DNA of 64,000 nt from Bacillus pseudomycoides (GCF_022811845.1 NZ_CP064266.1:2604001-2668000); one strand, 5' to 3'; positions 32,491-41,657 are shown, numbered from the stretch's first letter. The notes: generated by a model from the sequence alone, not told the origin. Numbers and translations: made by a program.

Positions 32491-32530
32491 AGAGGGTGTT
32501 TTGGGAAGTAGCAAAACGCCCTCTTTATTT
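32491..32530 (+). terminator. Terminator after fabF
   Basis: AGAGGGTGTTTTG/CAAAACGCCCTCT stem, then TTATTT. Confidence 0.88.
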
Positions 32531-32539
32531 ATAAATCCA

Positions 32540-32602
32540 AACCCTTTCTTTTTAGGGTGGGAGAGAGCGTCCGATCATGCGTAGAAGCGGTCGGCTTTTT
32601 TC
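32540..32602 (+). repeat. Dispersed repeat B, 5' part, directly before bcr1
   Basis: CCCTTTCTTTTTAGGGTGGG, AGAGAGCGTCCGATC and GTAGAAGCGGTCGG match the first 60 bases of the repeat at 63629; a single base (A) separates it from the TTTAT of bcr1. Confidence 0.75.
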
Positions 32603-32603
32603 A

Positions 32604-32761
32604 TTTATCCCGCATTAACGGACAGTAAGACTCCCACCTCAAAATTCGGCAAAAGCAAAGAAGTTAGGTGGGAGATCGACTGTCCGTAAAAGCCCGATTG
32701 GCGAGGGCTAATAATCAGTGGGGGATGAAGAAAACCCCCACTGATTAAAGTTTCACTTTAT
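32604..32761 (+). repeat. bcr1 repeat, full length (158 bp with both TTTAT)
   Basis: TTTAT at both ends. Three stems can be drawn: GGACAGT/ACTGTCC, CTCCCACCT/AGGTGGGAG inside it, and TAATCAGTGGGGG/CCCCCACTGATTA at the right. I recognise this as bcr1, a mobile-like repeat restricted to the B. cereus group. Confidence 0.9.
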
Positions 32762-32950
32762 CTTATTCTTCGCTTCTCTTTTTTTATAATGAACGGTATG
32801 ATGGAAGGAAACAACAAGATACCTATGTTACATATTACAGAAGTCATTCTAAAGTTTACAAAAATGGAACGTAAGAATCATGATGCTCCTTCTATTTATT
32901 AGGTTGGGGTATAAAGAAAAAGCAAAGGATGAAAAGGAAGTGAAACTCAC

Positions 32951-33454
32951 ATGGTGAACACATTGCTTACCTTTTGGGAGGACTCTGACGAGTTCGTAAA
33001 CCCAAATCCAGTTACAGATGAAATGATTTGGATTGCAGAAGAAAAATTAGGTTATAAATTACCAGATTCCTATATTCGCTTGATCAAATCGCAAAACGGT
33101 GGTACACCTGTACATAATTGTTTTCCTACTACCGTACCTACCTCTTGGGCTGAGGATCATATTTACGTAGCAGGGTTCTATGGCATTGGTGGAGAGCATG
33201 GGATTGATACGGAGGGAATTTACATGATAGAGGAATTTGAATATCCATCTTCCTGTATATATGTAGGAGAATCGCCTACAGTTGGACACGATGCTGTTTT
33301 GTTAGACTATAGTGAGTGCGGAAAACAAGGCGAACCAAGGGTAATTCATGTGAATGTAGAAAATTATCAAGATCCAATCATTACGTTCTTAGCGGACGAT
33401 TTCCAAACTTTTTTAGAAGGGTTACTCCCGTACTCTCATTTTAACAAGGATTAA
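32951..33454 (+). CDS. SMI1/KNR4 (SUKH) family protein
   Basis: 167 residues with the SUKH pattern: VTDEMIWIAEEKLGYKLPDS (alpha-1 and the LPxxY turn), LIKSQNGG, the GIYMIEEF and IYVGESPTVGHDAVLLDYS strands and a C-terminal FADDFQTFLEGLL-like helix (LADDFQTFLEG). SUKH proteins are often immunity proteins against contact-dependent or polymorphic toxins, but many are unlinked. No toxin gene is nearby. B. subtilis has nothing in this place between fabF and yjaZ. Ribosome site GGAAGTG before the ATG. Confidence 0.85.
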   Translation: MVNTLLTFWEDSDEFVNPNPVTDEMIWIAEEKLGYKLPDSYIRLIKSQNGGTPVHNCFPTTVPTSWAEDHIYVAGFYGIGGEHGIDTEGIYMIEEFEYPSSCIYVGESPTVGHDAVLLDYSECGKQGEPRVIHVNVENYQDPIITFLADDFQTFLEGLLPYSHFNKD

Positions 33455-33468
33455 ATGTTAGATTGTCG

Positions 33469-33502
33469 ACAAACAGGCCCTTTTGTGAGGTGCCTGTTTG
33501 TA
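33469..33502 (+). terminator. Terminator-like hairpin after the SUKH gene
   Basis: ACAAACAGGC/GCCTGTTTGT perfect 10-bp stem; weak T tail. Confidence 0.6.
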
Positions 33503-33708
33503 TGAACAAAAAACAAATTATAATTCTTACATCCGCCATTTCCTCTCAGTTTAACAGTGCCCCAACAGAAGTTCCCTTCCGCAAGCACATGCAGGAAAGA
33601 TGAAGCTGTGCAATTAGAAACAAATCAAAGCCAATCAAAAGTTTCACTTCATCACTTCGCGTTCACTCCTTTTGTTGCATATATATAGAAGAAAAGGGAG
33701 GAGTGAAG

Positions 33709-34497
33709 ATGGGGGTTATTCAAACGGCAGATTGGTTGCACCTTTATTATGGACGTCCCGAAAAGCTTTGCGAGAAGTTTACAAAATATATTCCGTTGCC
33801 AAAGGAAAGATTGTACCGTTTTTTAATTTCTAAAGGTATGTACCGACCGGTGATGGAAGGACAAAAAGAAATTGAGCAGTTAGAGGAAAAGCAGATTTGG
33901 AAAGAGCTTGCCAAGGAGTATGAGGGACTAAAGAACTGGTTGCAAGGTCCAGATGTCCCTGTCTTTATTTTATTATCAGATTCATATAACCGTACTGTGC
34001 AGGTAGAATATAACGGAAAAGCTGGTTTAACGATGCGCCATGTTATTTTTTTATTTGTATGTGGACGGAATACAGTAAAGGAATTAAAAGCATTGCTTAC
34101 GCATGAATATCATCACATATGTCGGTTACATCAAATTGAAAAGAAAGAAAAAGATTATACATTGCTTGATACAATTGTAATGGAGGGGCTTGCAGAACAA
34201 GCGGTGTATGAAAGGCACTCAGAAAAGAGTTATGCACCGTGGACATCGTACTTTACAAAAGAAGAAGCGATTCATTATTGGGAGAAGATTGTAAAAAACA
34301 GAAAAGATATTCAGAGAGGAACAAGGGAACATGATTGTTTACTAAATGGAATGCGAATGTACCCGAAAATGCTTGGATATGGCGTTGGATTTCATATTGT
34401 CAAAGATTGTGTGGAATTTGAGAAAGATAATACACTTTCTTTACTGTCGTTGGATGCGGCGCGGATATTAAATAAAGCGAATGCTTTTACTTCTTAA
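33709..34497 (+). CDS. yjaZ: YjaZ-like DUF2268 putative zinc protease
   Basis: 262 residues, no signal peptide seen. Zinc-protease signature HEYHH in LLTHEYHHICRLHQIE with a downstream glutamate-rich helix (VMEGLAEQAVYE) as likely third ligand, as in DUF2268 proteins. The ATG at 33709 is seven bases after GGAGG; the GTG at 33703 overlaps that site. Its position between the fab genes and yjbA agrees with B. subtilis yjaZ. Substrate unknown. Confidence 0.85.
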   Translation: MGVIQTADWLHLYYGRPEKLCEKFTKYIPLPKERLYRFLISKGMYRPVMEGQKEIEQLEEKQIWKELAKEYEGLKNWLQGPDVPVFILLSDSYNRTVQVEYNGKAGLTMRHVIFLFVCGRNTVKELKALLTHEYHHICRLHQIEKKEKDYTLLDTIVMEGLAEQAVYERHSEKSYAPWTSYFTKEEAIHYWEKIVKNRKDIQRGTREHDCLLNGMRMYPKMLGYGVGFHIVKDCVEFEKDNTLSLLSLDAARILNKANAFTS

Positions 34498-34509
34498 TAG
34501 GTGATAAAT

Positions 34510-34537
34510 AAAAAACTTGGCGCTGCCAAGTTTTTTC
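34510..34537 (+). terminator. Terminator after yjaZ
   Basis: AAAACTTGGC/GCCAAGTTTT stem with a three-base loop and T6. Confidence 0.9.
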
Positions 34538-34550
34538 ATGTTGTGGAGAA

Positions 34551-34658
34551 AGCCTTCACCAATCGGGCTTTTACGGGCAGTTTATCATCCACCTATTTTC
34601 CTCGTTTTCTTTGAATCTTAGGGTAGGGGATCTTACTGCCTGCGAATAGCGGGATAAA
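34551..34658 (-). repeat. bcr1-type repeat, minus strand, right end missing
   Basis: On the minus strand: TTTATCCCGC, GCAGGCAGTAAG, a GGTGGATGATAAACTGCCCG block, AAAAGCCCGATTGGTGAAGGC, then it stops, missing the last 45 or so bases. The stem here is GGCAGT/ACTGCC. It is preceded by GTAAATGAAA, as in other insertion sites. Confidence 0.8.
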
Positions 34659-34830
34659 ATTTCATTTACCTTTTCTTGCTCACTAGTCTGTTTTGGTATA
34701 AGAGCCGCTACTTATACGTCGGAAAATTAAAATGGATATATGTATAGAATATATTTCCTTTGATGGAATAAAATTTACCAAAAATGAACATAATGAGATG
34801 TACAAACAGTAGTGAAGTGAGGGGTAGAAA
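34659..34830. other. yjbA upstream region
   Basis: AT-rich, no coding frame; holds the flank of the bcr1 copy and the GAGGGG ribosome site of yjbA. Nothing else recognised. Confidence 0.4.
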
Positions 34831-35577
34831 ATGTTATATCTACATGATGTATGGGTAAATTGGTTTGAAGGTGAAGAAAATGGGTATAACGTTTGTCATT
34901 TTTACGAATGGCGGAAGGATGATACGATCGAATTATTAGATCAAGTGCCATTATTAAAAGTAGATTCCACATTATATCATTACATCGAGAACGAATTATT
35001 GGAACTTCCGCAAAAACTATTGGAAGACGTACATCATAAGGCGTATATTCGTAAAAATCATGAGCGTTTGCAACAGGAGTATTGTTTTGTTGTTACAGAT
35101 GGAAAAGGAATTATTGCAGTGGATTCAATTGGCTACAATGTACCGATTCGAAAAAGTAGGCTTATTCCACGTCAAGAGCAGATGGTATATGAGATGGTGG
35201 GAAATGTCCAAGCAGAAAAGTATGAGTTTCAAATGGAAGAATCACAAAAAGAACATCATATTTTATCGCCATCGCCATATATTATGAATGGCTTAACGCG
35301 TAAAGAACGACAATTAAAACAGTTGCTTTTTATGGCGCTAGATCAACTACATACAACGAAAAATCCAGCTGAGATCCGTTATTGGTATACAGAATGGGAT
35401 CCATCTGCATATGGTACCGTTCAACATATGAAATTTGAAGACGTCTGGAAGCGCCTTTATGAAGAAGCGCAATATGGCTGGTCAGAGAAGCACGAACAGC
35501 TATGTGAACGCCTTGTAAAAGGGCAACCATTCTTTGAAAAGTTATGGGAAATGGAAAATGAACAAAAGGTAAATTAA
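34831..35577 (+). CDS. yjbA: YjbA family protein (UPF0736)
   Basis: 248 residues, soluble, acidic and rich in aromatic residues (MLYLHDVWVNWFEGEENGYN). Matches the UPF0736/YjbA family of Bacillus, function unknown. Conserved-looking segments include DQVPLLKV, FVVTDGKGIIAVDSIGYN and RKSRLIPRQEQMVYEM. GAGGGGTAG precedes the ATG. As in B. subtilis it is followed by trpS on the other strand; the app operon that separates yjaZ and yjbA there is absent here. Confidence 0.85.
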   Translation: MLYLHDVWVNWFEGEENGYNVCHFYEWRKDDTIELLDQVPLLKVDSTLYHYIENELLELPQKLLEDVHHKAYIRKNHERLQQEYCFVVTDGKGIIAVDSIGYNVPIRKSRLIPRQEQMVYEMVGNVQAEKYEFQMEESQKEHHILSPSPYIMNGLTRKERQLKQLLFMALDQLHTTKNPAEIRYWYTEWDPSAYGTVQHMKFEDVWKRLYEEAQYGWSEKHEQLCERLVKGQPFFEKLWEMENEQKVN

Positions 35578-35603
35578 AAAACCGCCAAATTGGCGGTTTT
35601 TTT
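35577..35603 (+). terminator. Terminator after yjbA
   Basis: AACCGCCAA/TTGGCGGTT stem with T7; very compact. Confidence 0.9.
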
Positions 35604-35626
35604 AATTTAGTCGAGCTCTAGTGGTA

Positions 35627-35666
35627 AGAATGTGAGGTGAAAGGAGCTCCATCCCCCTCACATTCT
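35627..35666. repeat. Inverted repeat after trpS
   Basis: AGAATGTGAGG and CCTCACATTCT, a perfect 11-bp pair 18 bases apart; probable trpS terminator region. It is followed by GAGCCGCCTCCGCTTTTTT, a motif found twice more around trpS. Confidence 0.6.
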
Positions 35667-35691
35667 AAGCGAGCCGCCTCCGCTTTTTTCA

Positions 35692-36681
35692 TTACCTCCG
35701 CTTTCTACTTAATCCCATTGCATTTTCAACTTTGCGTAGTTGTTTGAATGCAACGCGGTTTGCTTTTTCTGCACCTTTGTCAAGAATTTCATCTAATTCA
35801 GGAGAGTTAATGAGTTCATTATATTTTTCTTGAATTGGACGAATTGCTTCTACGACTACTTGAGCTAAGTCGCCTTTAAAGTCGCCGTATCCTTTTCCTT
35901 CATACCCCGCTTCTATTTCTTCAATTGTTTTGCCTGAGAATGAAGAGTAGATTGTTAATAAGTTGGAAATGCCAGGTTTGTTTTCTTTGTCGTATTTTAC
36001 AATGCCATCAGAATCAGTTACGGCACTTTTGATTTTCTTTTCGATTGTTTTTGGATCGTCAAGCATGCTAATCATTGATTTGGGATTCGGATCAGATTTG
36101 CTCATTTTTTTCGTAGGCTCTGCTAATGACATAACACGTGCACCTACTTTTGGAATACGGATTTCTGGAATTGTAAATATCTCGCGGAAACGTTTGTTAA
36201 AGCGCTCTGCTAAATCGCGTGTTAATTCCATATGTTGTTTTTGATCGTCGCCAACTGGCACAATCTCAGTATTGTAAAGTAAGATGTCAGCTGCCATTAA
36301 TGGTGGATACGTAAGTAATCCAGCTGGAACTGATTCTCTGCCAGATGATTTATCTTTATACTGCGTCATACGTTCTAATTCTCCAACATATGCGATAGAT
36401 TGCATAATCCATCCGAGCTGAGCATGTGCAGGTACCTCTGATTGTACAAATAAAGTAGCTTTTTCAGGATCAATGCCGCAAGCTACATACAGTGCAGCTA
36501 GGCTACGAATATTTTTGCGAAGCTGTACAGGATCTTGGGCTACTGTAATTGCATGTTGGTTTACAATGCAGAAATAACAGTCATGTTCGTTTTGTAATTC
36601 TGTAAATTGTTTCATTGCTCCTAAATAGTTTCCAAGCGTGATTGTTCCGCTCGGTTGAATACCAGAAAAAATAACTGACAT
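35692..36681 (-). CDS. trpS: Tryptophanyl-tRNA synthetase
   Basis: Charges tRNA-Trp. 329 residues; class Ic landmarks: the HIGH-equivalent SGTITLGNYLGAM near residue 15, VGDDQKQHMELTRDLAERFN and the KMSKS loop KKMSKSDPN near 195. The ATG at 36681 lies after GGAGGAG, and the longer open frame would start inside the leader. A T-box riboswitch precedes it, so transcription should continue when tRNA-Trp is uncharged. Identity certain. Confidence 0.97.
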   Translation of the reverse strand: MSVIFSGIQPSGTITLGNYLGAMKQFTELQNEHDCYFCIVNQHAITVAQDPVQLRKNIRSLAALYVACGIDPEKATLFVQSEVPAHAQLGWIMQSIAYVGELERMTQYKDKSSGRESVPAGLLTYPPLMAADILLYNTEIVPVGDDQKQHMELTRDLAERFNKRFREIFTIPEIRIPKVGARVMSLAEPTKKMSKSDPNPKSMISMLDDPKTIEKKIKSAVTDSDGIVKYDKENKPGISNLLTIYSSFSGKTIEEIEAGYEGKGYGDFKGDLAQVVVEAIRPIQEKYNELINSPELDEILDKGAEKANRVAFKQLRKVENAMGLSRKRR

Positions 36682-36765
36682 AAATAACTCCTCCTTGAAA
36701 TTTGTATGTATTGTTGAAGAGTGGGGGAAGTAGGTCTGAGCGATCTGCTTCCGCTTTTTATACAC

Positions 36766-37015
36766 AAAAAAGCCCATTCATCCCCATGTATATAGGGACG
36801 AATGGACCGCGGTACCACCCTAATTATTTCACAAGTCGTGAAATCTCTTTTATCCATTATAACGTCTGGATGTAACGCCAAAGCCTACTTCTTACGGTTC
36901 GGTTTGGTGCTCAAAAGCCCATTCCATACTGTACAATTACTTGTTCGCACCGACCACAAGCTCTCTGAAATTGTTGCAATATGTACTCTTCTTTTTCATC
37001 GCATACATATGAATT
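36766..37015 (-). promoter_or_regulatory. T-box riboswitch of trpS
   Basis: The minus strand contains the T-box AGGGTGGTACCGCG (36808-36821). Next comes a terminator whose stem pairs GGACCATTCGTCCC-like bases with GGGATGAATGGGC and ends in TTTTTT (36771-36806). Upstream AGAGAG...GGTGCGAA resembles stem I, and TGG triplets near 36930 could be the Trp specifier. The 5' end is estimated. Confidence 0.92.
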
Positions 37016-37233
37016 TATTGTAAGCTAGTTCGCATTTTGAACGAGCGCCTGCGCTTTGTGAAGTAATCTAACTCCAATGACAAGAATACTCGGTGGCTTC
37101 GCGCCTTCTTGCAAGGCAAAAAGTGCCTTCTATGCGAAAGAACCTTAGCCAATCAGAGCTGAACGAGCCGCATCCGCTTTTTATAACAAAATGTTTTGCA
37201 AGTAATTATATCATATGGAAAATTGTTTGCAAA
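37016..37233. other. Intergenic region upstream of the trpS leader
   Basis: About 220 bases without a gene. It includes GAACGAGC inverted elements and the third copy of GAGCCGCATCCGCTTTTT. Probably holds the trpS promoter; no clear -35/-10 was found. Confidence 0.4.
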
Positions 37234-37614
37234 CTACATCAAAATAGTAAAGCTAATGATTGTAGAGGCGAGGCCTAAAAGGATACCTGTCATGCAGATC
37301 GGGTATGTCCAGGCGAAAGAATACGTTTTATATATTCGTTCTTTTTTATCTATTGTTGGTTCTTCTCCCTCAATTAAAGACTCTACTTTTTTATTTGTTC
37401 CAAATACTTTTTGGAAAGCGTACATCGTTATGTTGAAAAATCCCCTTTGAAATAGAAATAAAAAACCGCCTAAAATAATAAAAAATAACGCAATATAAAA
37501 CATAATATTGACAAAATTCAACAAATAATGCGTCGAAGCTAGGAATGCTCCGATGATAGAAGTGATTATTGCCAATAATAGTAATATGCCAGTTCGAAAA
37601 TAAAGTCTATTCAA
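37234..37614 (-). CDS. DUF3899-like membrane protein
   Basis: About 126 residues with three hydrophobic helices (about 9-30, 38-57 and 104-124). A charged cytoplasmic segment carries AFQKVFGTNKKVESLIEGEE. It recalls DUF3899, function unknown. The start is uncertain: TTG at 37614 is six bases after GGGGGTG and gives MNRLYFRTG; GTG at 37623 and TTG at 37632 are alternatives with poorer sites. Unrelated genes on both sides. Confidence 0.7.
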   Translation of the reverse strand: MNRLYFRTGILLLLAIITSIIGAFLASTHYLLNFVNIMFYIALFFIILGGFLFLFQRGFFNITMYAFQKVFGTNKKVESLIEGEEPTIDKKERIYKTYSFAWTYPICMTGILLGLASTIISFTILM

Positions 37615-37632
37615 AATGTTCACCCCCGTCAA

Positions 37633-37932
37633 AATATTACTAGAATTATTATACTATAAAAGTTATAATAAGTACTAGAAATAATTTTTTGAAAATTATA
37701 CGCAATTATGTATTTTATTTCAATATGATGGGAGCACTGTTAAGTGCCCCTTTACAAAAAATAAAAAAAAAAAAAAAATTATTAAAAATTTTAACAAAAA
37801 AACAAAAAACTATATTCACAATCGTCATAATATATGTATAATGAAAATTGTAGAAACTTGGAGATTATTCTTGCAATTCTACTTTTTAACAAGTGAGGGT
37901 ACAGGAGGTGCAATTAGGGGAGGCTGTACAAC
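37633..37932. other. First oppA upstream region
   Basis: Contains GGGAGCACTGTTAAGTGCCCC (a 7-bp hairpin) and a long A-rich tract (37757-37810), then the oppA promoter and an AGGAGGTG site at 37902. Nothing else recognised. Confidence 0.4.
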
Positions 37933-39567
37933 ATGAAGAAAAAGATACCACTAATACTTGCATCGACATTGACGGTCAGTATGCTTGGCGCTTGTAGTTA
38001 TCAGCAAGAAGATACGAAAGCGAGTGCAAAAGGATCAAGTAGCTCAGGCAAACAAGTACTAAATTTACCTGAGACTGCTGAAATTCCGACAATGGATACA
38101 ACATTATCAACAGATGCGGCATCTTCTAACATAATGAATAACACAATGGAAGGATTATATCGCCTTGGAAAAGACGATAAACTCGTTCCAGGTGTGGCAA
38201 AGTCTTACGAGAAAACGGAAGATGGTAAGAAGTACGTATTTAAATTACGTGATGATGCGAAGTGGTCTAATGGGGAACCTGTAACAGCTAAAGACTTTGT
38301 ATATTCTTGGAGACGAGCTGTTGATTCAAATACAGGTGCAAAATTTGCTTACATATTATTCGATGTAAAGAATGCAGAAAAAATTAATAAAAAAGAGTTG
38401 CCAGTTGAAGAACTTGGCGTAAAAGCAATTGATGATCACACACTAGAAGTGGAATTAGATAACCCTGTTCCTTACTTTGTTAGCTTAACGGTATATCCAA
38501 CATTCTATCCATTAAATGAAAAGTTCGTAAAAGAACAAGGGGATAAATTTGGATTAGAATCTAATACGACGCTCTATAACGGTCCGTTCGTCTTAAATGA
38601 GTGGAAACATGAACGAAGTTTCCAGCTTAAGAAAAATGAGACGTACTGGGACAATAAAGTAGTGAAGCTGGAAGAAGTAAACTTCAATATTGTAAAGGAT
38701 CGATCAACTGCAATAAATTTATATGAAACAAATGCAATTGATCGTGTCGTATTGACATCAGAATTTGTAGATAAATACAAAAAAGATTCTGATTTTAAGA
38801 CAATTAAGAAACCCTCTACACAGTTTATTCGTCTAAACGAAAAGAACAAGTTCTTAGCAAATAAGAATATCCGTAAAGCAGTATCAATGGCCTTTGAACG
38901 TGAAAATATCGGAAAAGTTATTTTAAACGATGGTTCACAGGGGATATACGGTTTTGTTCCGAAAGGTTTAGCGAAAGGACCAAGTGGAAAAGACTTCCGT
39001 GAAGAAAATGGAAATCTGATCAAAGAAGATATAAAAGAGGCTCAAAAATATTGGGAAGCTGGTAAAAAAGAACTTGGTGTTGATAAAGTAGATTTAGAGT
39101 TGCTGAACTTTGATACAGATGATGCTAAGAAAATTGGCGAGTATTTAAAAGGGCAATTCGAAAAGAATTTACCAGGCTTAACAATTTCAATGAAAATGCA
39201 GCCATTTGCACAAAAATTAAAACTTGAAGCAAGTGGAGAGTATGCAATGTCGTATGCAGGATGGGGACCAGATTATATGGACCCAATGGCATTCCTAGAT
39301 ATGTATACAACAGGAAATCCGCAAAACAAAGTCAACTATGCAAATCCAGCGTATGACGAATTAATTAAGAAGGCAAAAGTAGAGACAGATGTACAATCTC
39401 GTTGGGATGCACTGTTGAAAGCTGAAAAACAATTGTTGGATGATGCAGCAATTGTTCCAGTATATCAACCAGGAAAAGCATATTTACAACGCAGCTCTAT
39501 TACAGGGTTGTTAGAACATAAATATGGTGGCGAATTTAGCTACAAATGGGTTGAAGTCAAAAAATAA
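37933..39567 (+). CDS. oppA: Oligopeptide-binding lipoprotein OppA (copy 1)
   Basis: Extracellular peptide receptor of the Opp ABC importer. 544 residues; lipobox LGAC with cysteine about 21; solute-binding family 5 core from about 60 (EIPTMDTTLSTDAAS, AKSYEKTEDGKKYVFKLRDDAKWSNGEPVTAKDF). C-terminal landmark YAGWGPDYMDPMAFLDMY. First gene of oppABCDF, 127 bases before oppB, which often means higher expression through RNA processing or partial termination. A second, closely similar oppA lies at 46049. Confidence 0.95.
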   Translation: MKKKIPLILASTLTVSMLGACSYQQEDTKASAKGSSSSGKQVLNLPETAEIPTMDTTLSTDAASSNIMNNTMEGLYRLGKDDKLVPGVAKSYEKTEDGKKYVFKLRDDAKWSNGEPVTAKDFVYSWRRAVDSNTGAKFAYILFDVKNAEKINKKELPVEELGVKAIDDHTLEVELDNPVPYFVSLTVYPTFYPLNEKFVKEQGDKFGLESNTTLYNGPFVLNEWKHERSFQLKKNETYWDNKVVKLEEVNFNIVKDRSTAINLYETNAIDRVVLTSEFVDKYKKDSDFKTIKKPSTQFIRLNEKNKFLANKNIRKAVSMAFERENIGKVILNDGSQGIYGFVPKGLAKGPSGKDFREENGNLIKEDIKEAQKYWEAGKKELGVDKVDLELLNFDTDDAKKIGEYLKGQFEKNLPGLTISMKMQPFAQKLKLEASGEYAMSYAGWGPDYMDPMAFLDMYTTGNPQNKVNYANPAYDELIKKAKVETDVQSRWDALLKAEKQLLDDAAIVPVYQPGKAYLQRSSITGLLEHKYGGEFSYKWVEVKK

Positions 39568-39694
39568 AAATGGTTTCCATCATGAATAAGGGTATATGCC
39601 TATGATGGGCAGATACTCTTATTTTAAAAAATATAAAAGTTAGAATATTTTAAACTATCTTATTGCTTTTGAGAAAATGGGGAGGTGCTTGACT

Positions 39695-40624
39695 ATGGGA
39701 CGTTATGCATTAAAACGTTTCGTGTATATGGCTTTGACATTATTTTTAATTACGACGCTAACATTCTTTCTAATGAAATTACTGCCGGGTTCACCACTTA
39801 AGAACCAAGAGAAATTATCACCCGCGCAAAAAGAGATTATCTTAGAAAAATACGGTTTAAATGATCCAGTACCTGTGCAATATGCGCGCTACTTAGGAAA
39901 TTTAGCAAAAGGTGATTTAGGAGTATCATTCCAGTATGATAATCGTCCAGTATCAGACATGATTATCGATCGTATTGGACCATCAGCACAGCTTGGTTTA
40001 CAGGCAATCATATTAGGAACATTTATCGGTTTAATCTTAGGGATTGTCGCAGCGCTTCGCAATAATACATGGGTCGATTACGGAGCAACTGTAATTTCTG
40101 TACTCGGGATGTCGGTACCATCATTCGTATTCGCAGCATTATTACAATACTTTGTAGGTGTAAAACTTGGCTGGTTCCCAGTAGCATTCTGGAAAGGGCC
40201 TGAATTTACAGTCATGCCTACCGTTGCTTTATCGATGGCAGTTATCGCAACAATCGCACGTTTTGCTCGTGCAGAATTAATTGAAGTTATGCAAGCTGAT
40301 TACATTTTAACAGCAAAAGCAAAAGGAATTAGTCAAGGTGTCATTATTGTAAAACACGCACTTCGTAACGCATTGATTCCAGTTGTTACAATTCTAGGAC
40401 CAATGGTTGCAGCTTTAATTACAGGAACACTTGTTATTGAGCAAATTTATGCTGTACCTGGACTTGGGGAGCAATTCGTTAAATCAATCCAATTGAATGA
40501 CTATACGGTTATTATGGGAACAACAATTTTCTATAGTGCCATCTTTATCTTAGTTATTTTTATCGTCGATATTTTATATGGAATTATTGATCCTCGTATT
40601 CGTTTAGCGGGAGGGAAAAAATGA
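39695..40624 (+). CDS. oppB: Oligopeptide ABC transporter permease OppB
   Basis: Inner half of the peptide channel; 309 residues with six membrane helices. The ATG at 39695 follows GGAGGTG. Features: N-terminal helix with LFLITTLTFFLMKLLPGSP, and the EAA loop for ATPase contact in AKAKGISQGVIIVKHALRNALIP. The stop overlaps the start of oppC (ATGA), so translation is coupled. Confidence 0.95.
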   Translation: MGRYALKRFVYMALTLFLITTLTFFLMKLLPGSPLKNQEKLSPAQKEIILEKYGLNDPVPVQYARYLGNLAKGDLGVSFQYDNRPVSDMIIDRIGPSAQLGLQAIILGTFIGLILGIVAALRNNTWVDYGATVISVLGMSVPSFVFAALLQYFVGVKLGWFPVAFWKGPEFTVMPTVALSMAVIATIARFARAELIEVMQADYILTAKAKGISQGVIIVKHALRNALIPVVTILGPMVAALITGTLVIEQIYAVPGLGEQFVKSIQLNDYTVIMGTTIFYSAIFILVIFIVDILYGIIDPRIRLAGGKK

Positions 40625-41637
40625 TGAAAGATTTACAAAAATTATCTCCAGATTTATTTCAACCAGCCAACCAAAGCAATGTTGATAATGAAGTCATTGC
40701 CCGTCCAAGCTTAACGTTTTGGCAAGATGTAAGAAGACGATTGTTTCAACATAAAGGAGCAATGTTTGGTCTTGTGTTACTAGTTCTTATCACGCTTTTA
40801 GCAATTTTTGGACCGATGGTAAGTAAATATTCCTATAAAGATCAAGATTTAGGTCGCGCAAAAATGCCACCTAAAATTCCAGTATTAGAAAACATTCATT
40901 GGCTACCATTTGATGGTACAGACCAATATGGCGTTGATCAGTATGAAAAACGTGACATTAAAGAGTATTTCTGGTTTGGTACAGATGATCTTGGACGTGA
41001 CCTTTGGACAAGAACATGGGAAGGAACACGCGTATCATTATATATCGCTCTTTTAGCAGCGGCAATTGACCTAGTAATTGGGGTTGCATACGGGGGTATT
41101 TCAGCGTTCTATGGCGGACGAGTGGATAATATCATGCAGCGTATTATGGAAATTATTAACGGTATTCCGTATTTAATTATCGTTATTTTGATGGTAATTA
41201 TTATGGGTTCAGGTATTTGGTCAATTACACTTGCGATGGCAATTACAGGTTGGATTGGAATGTCGCGGATTGTACGTGGACAAGTATTGAAATTAAAAAA
41301 CCAAGAATATGTATTAGCATCTCGTACGTTAGGTGCAACGAACACACAATTAATTGTGAAGCATTTAATTCCGAACGTAATGGGACCAATTATCGTTATG
41401 ACAATGTTCACAATTCCTTCAGCGGTGTTTGGTGAAGCATTCTTAAGCTTTATCGGGCTTGGTATTCAGCCGCCTTTAGCATCACTTGGTTCTCTTGTAA
41501 ATGATGGATATAAGTCAATTCAAACGTATCCACATATGATGTTCATCCCTGCGGTTGTTATCAGTATGTTAATTTTAGCATTTAACTTAATGGCAGATGG
41601 ATTACGCGATGCGTTAGATCCAAAAATGCGTAAGTAA
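40621..41637 (+). CDS. oppC: Oligopeptide ABC transporter permease OppC
   Basis: Second permease subunit, 338 residues. Six helices after a 40-residue cytoplasmic N-terminus; the EAA loop reads ASRTLGATNTQLIVKHLIPN; C-terminal FNLMADGLRDALDPKMRK is typical of OppC. It starts at 40621 with a 4-bp overlap with oppB; an ATG three bases later is equally possible. oppD follows after 20 bases. Confidence 0.95.
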   Translation: MMKDLQKLSPDLFQPANQSNVDNEVIARPSLTFWQDVRRRLFQHKGAMFGLVLLVLITLLAIFGPMVSKYSYKDQDLGRAKMPPKIPVLENIHWLPFDGTDQYGVDQYEKRDIKEYFWFGTDDLGRDLWTRTWEGTRVSLYIALLAAAIDLVIGVAYGGISAFYGGRVDNIMQRIMEIINGIPYLIIVILMVIIMGSGIWSITLAMAITGWIGMSRIVRGQVLKLKNQEYVLASRTLGATNTQLIVKHLIPNVMGPIIVMTMFTIPSAVFGEAFLSFIGLGIQPPLASLGSLVNDGYKSIQTYPHMMFIPAVVISMLILAFNLMADGLRDALDPKMRK

Positions 41638-41657
41638 ACGAGAAAGGAGAAGTAAAA

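Larger units (their letters stand above)
32479..32950. other. Repeat-filled spacer fabF-SUKH gene
   Basis: Terminator (32491-32530), a shortened repeat B copy (32540-32602), a full bcr1 copy (32604-32761), then about 190 AT-rich bases carrying the promoter region of the next gene. Confidence 0.7.

Noticed and set aside
37757..37810. A-rich tract as origin or sequencing fault
   Set aside because: No DnaA boxes or replication genes; probably a normal AT-rich promoter region, though length should be checked in reads.
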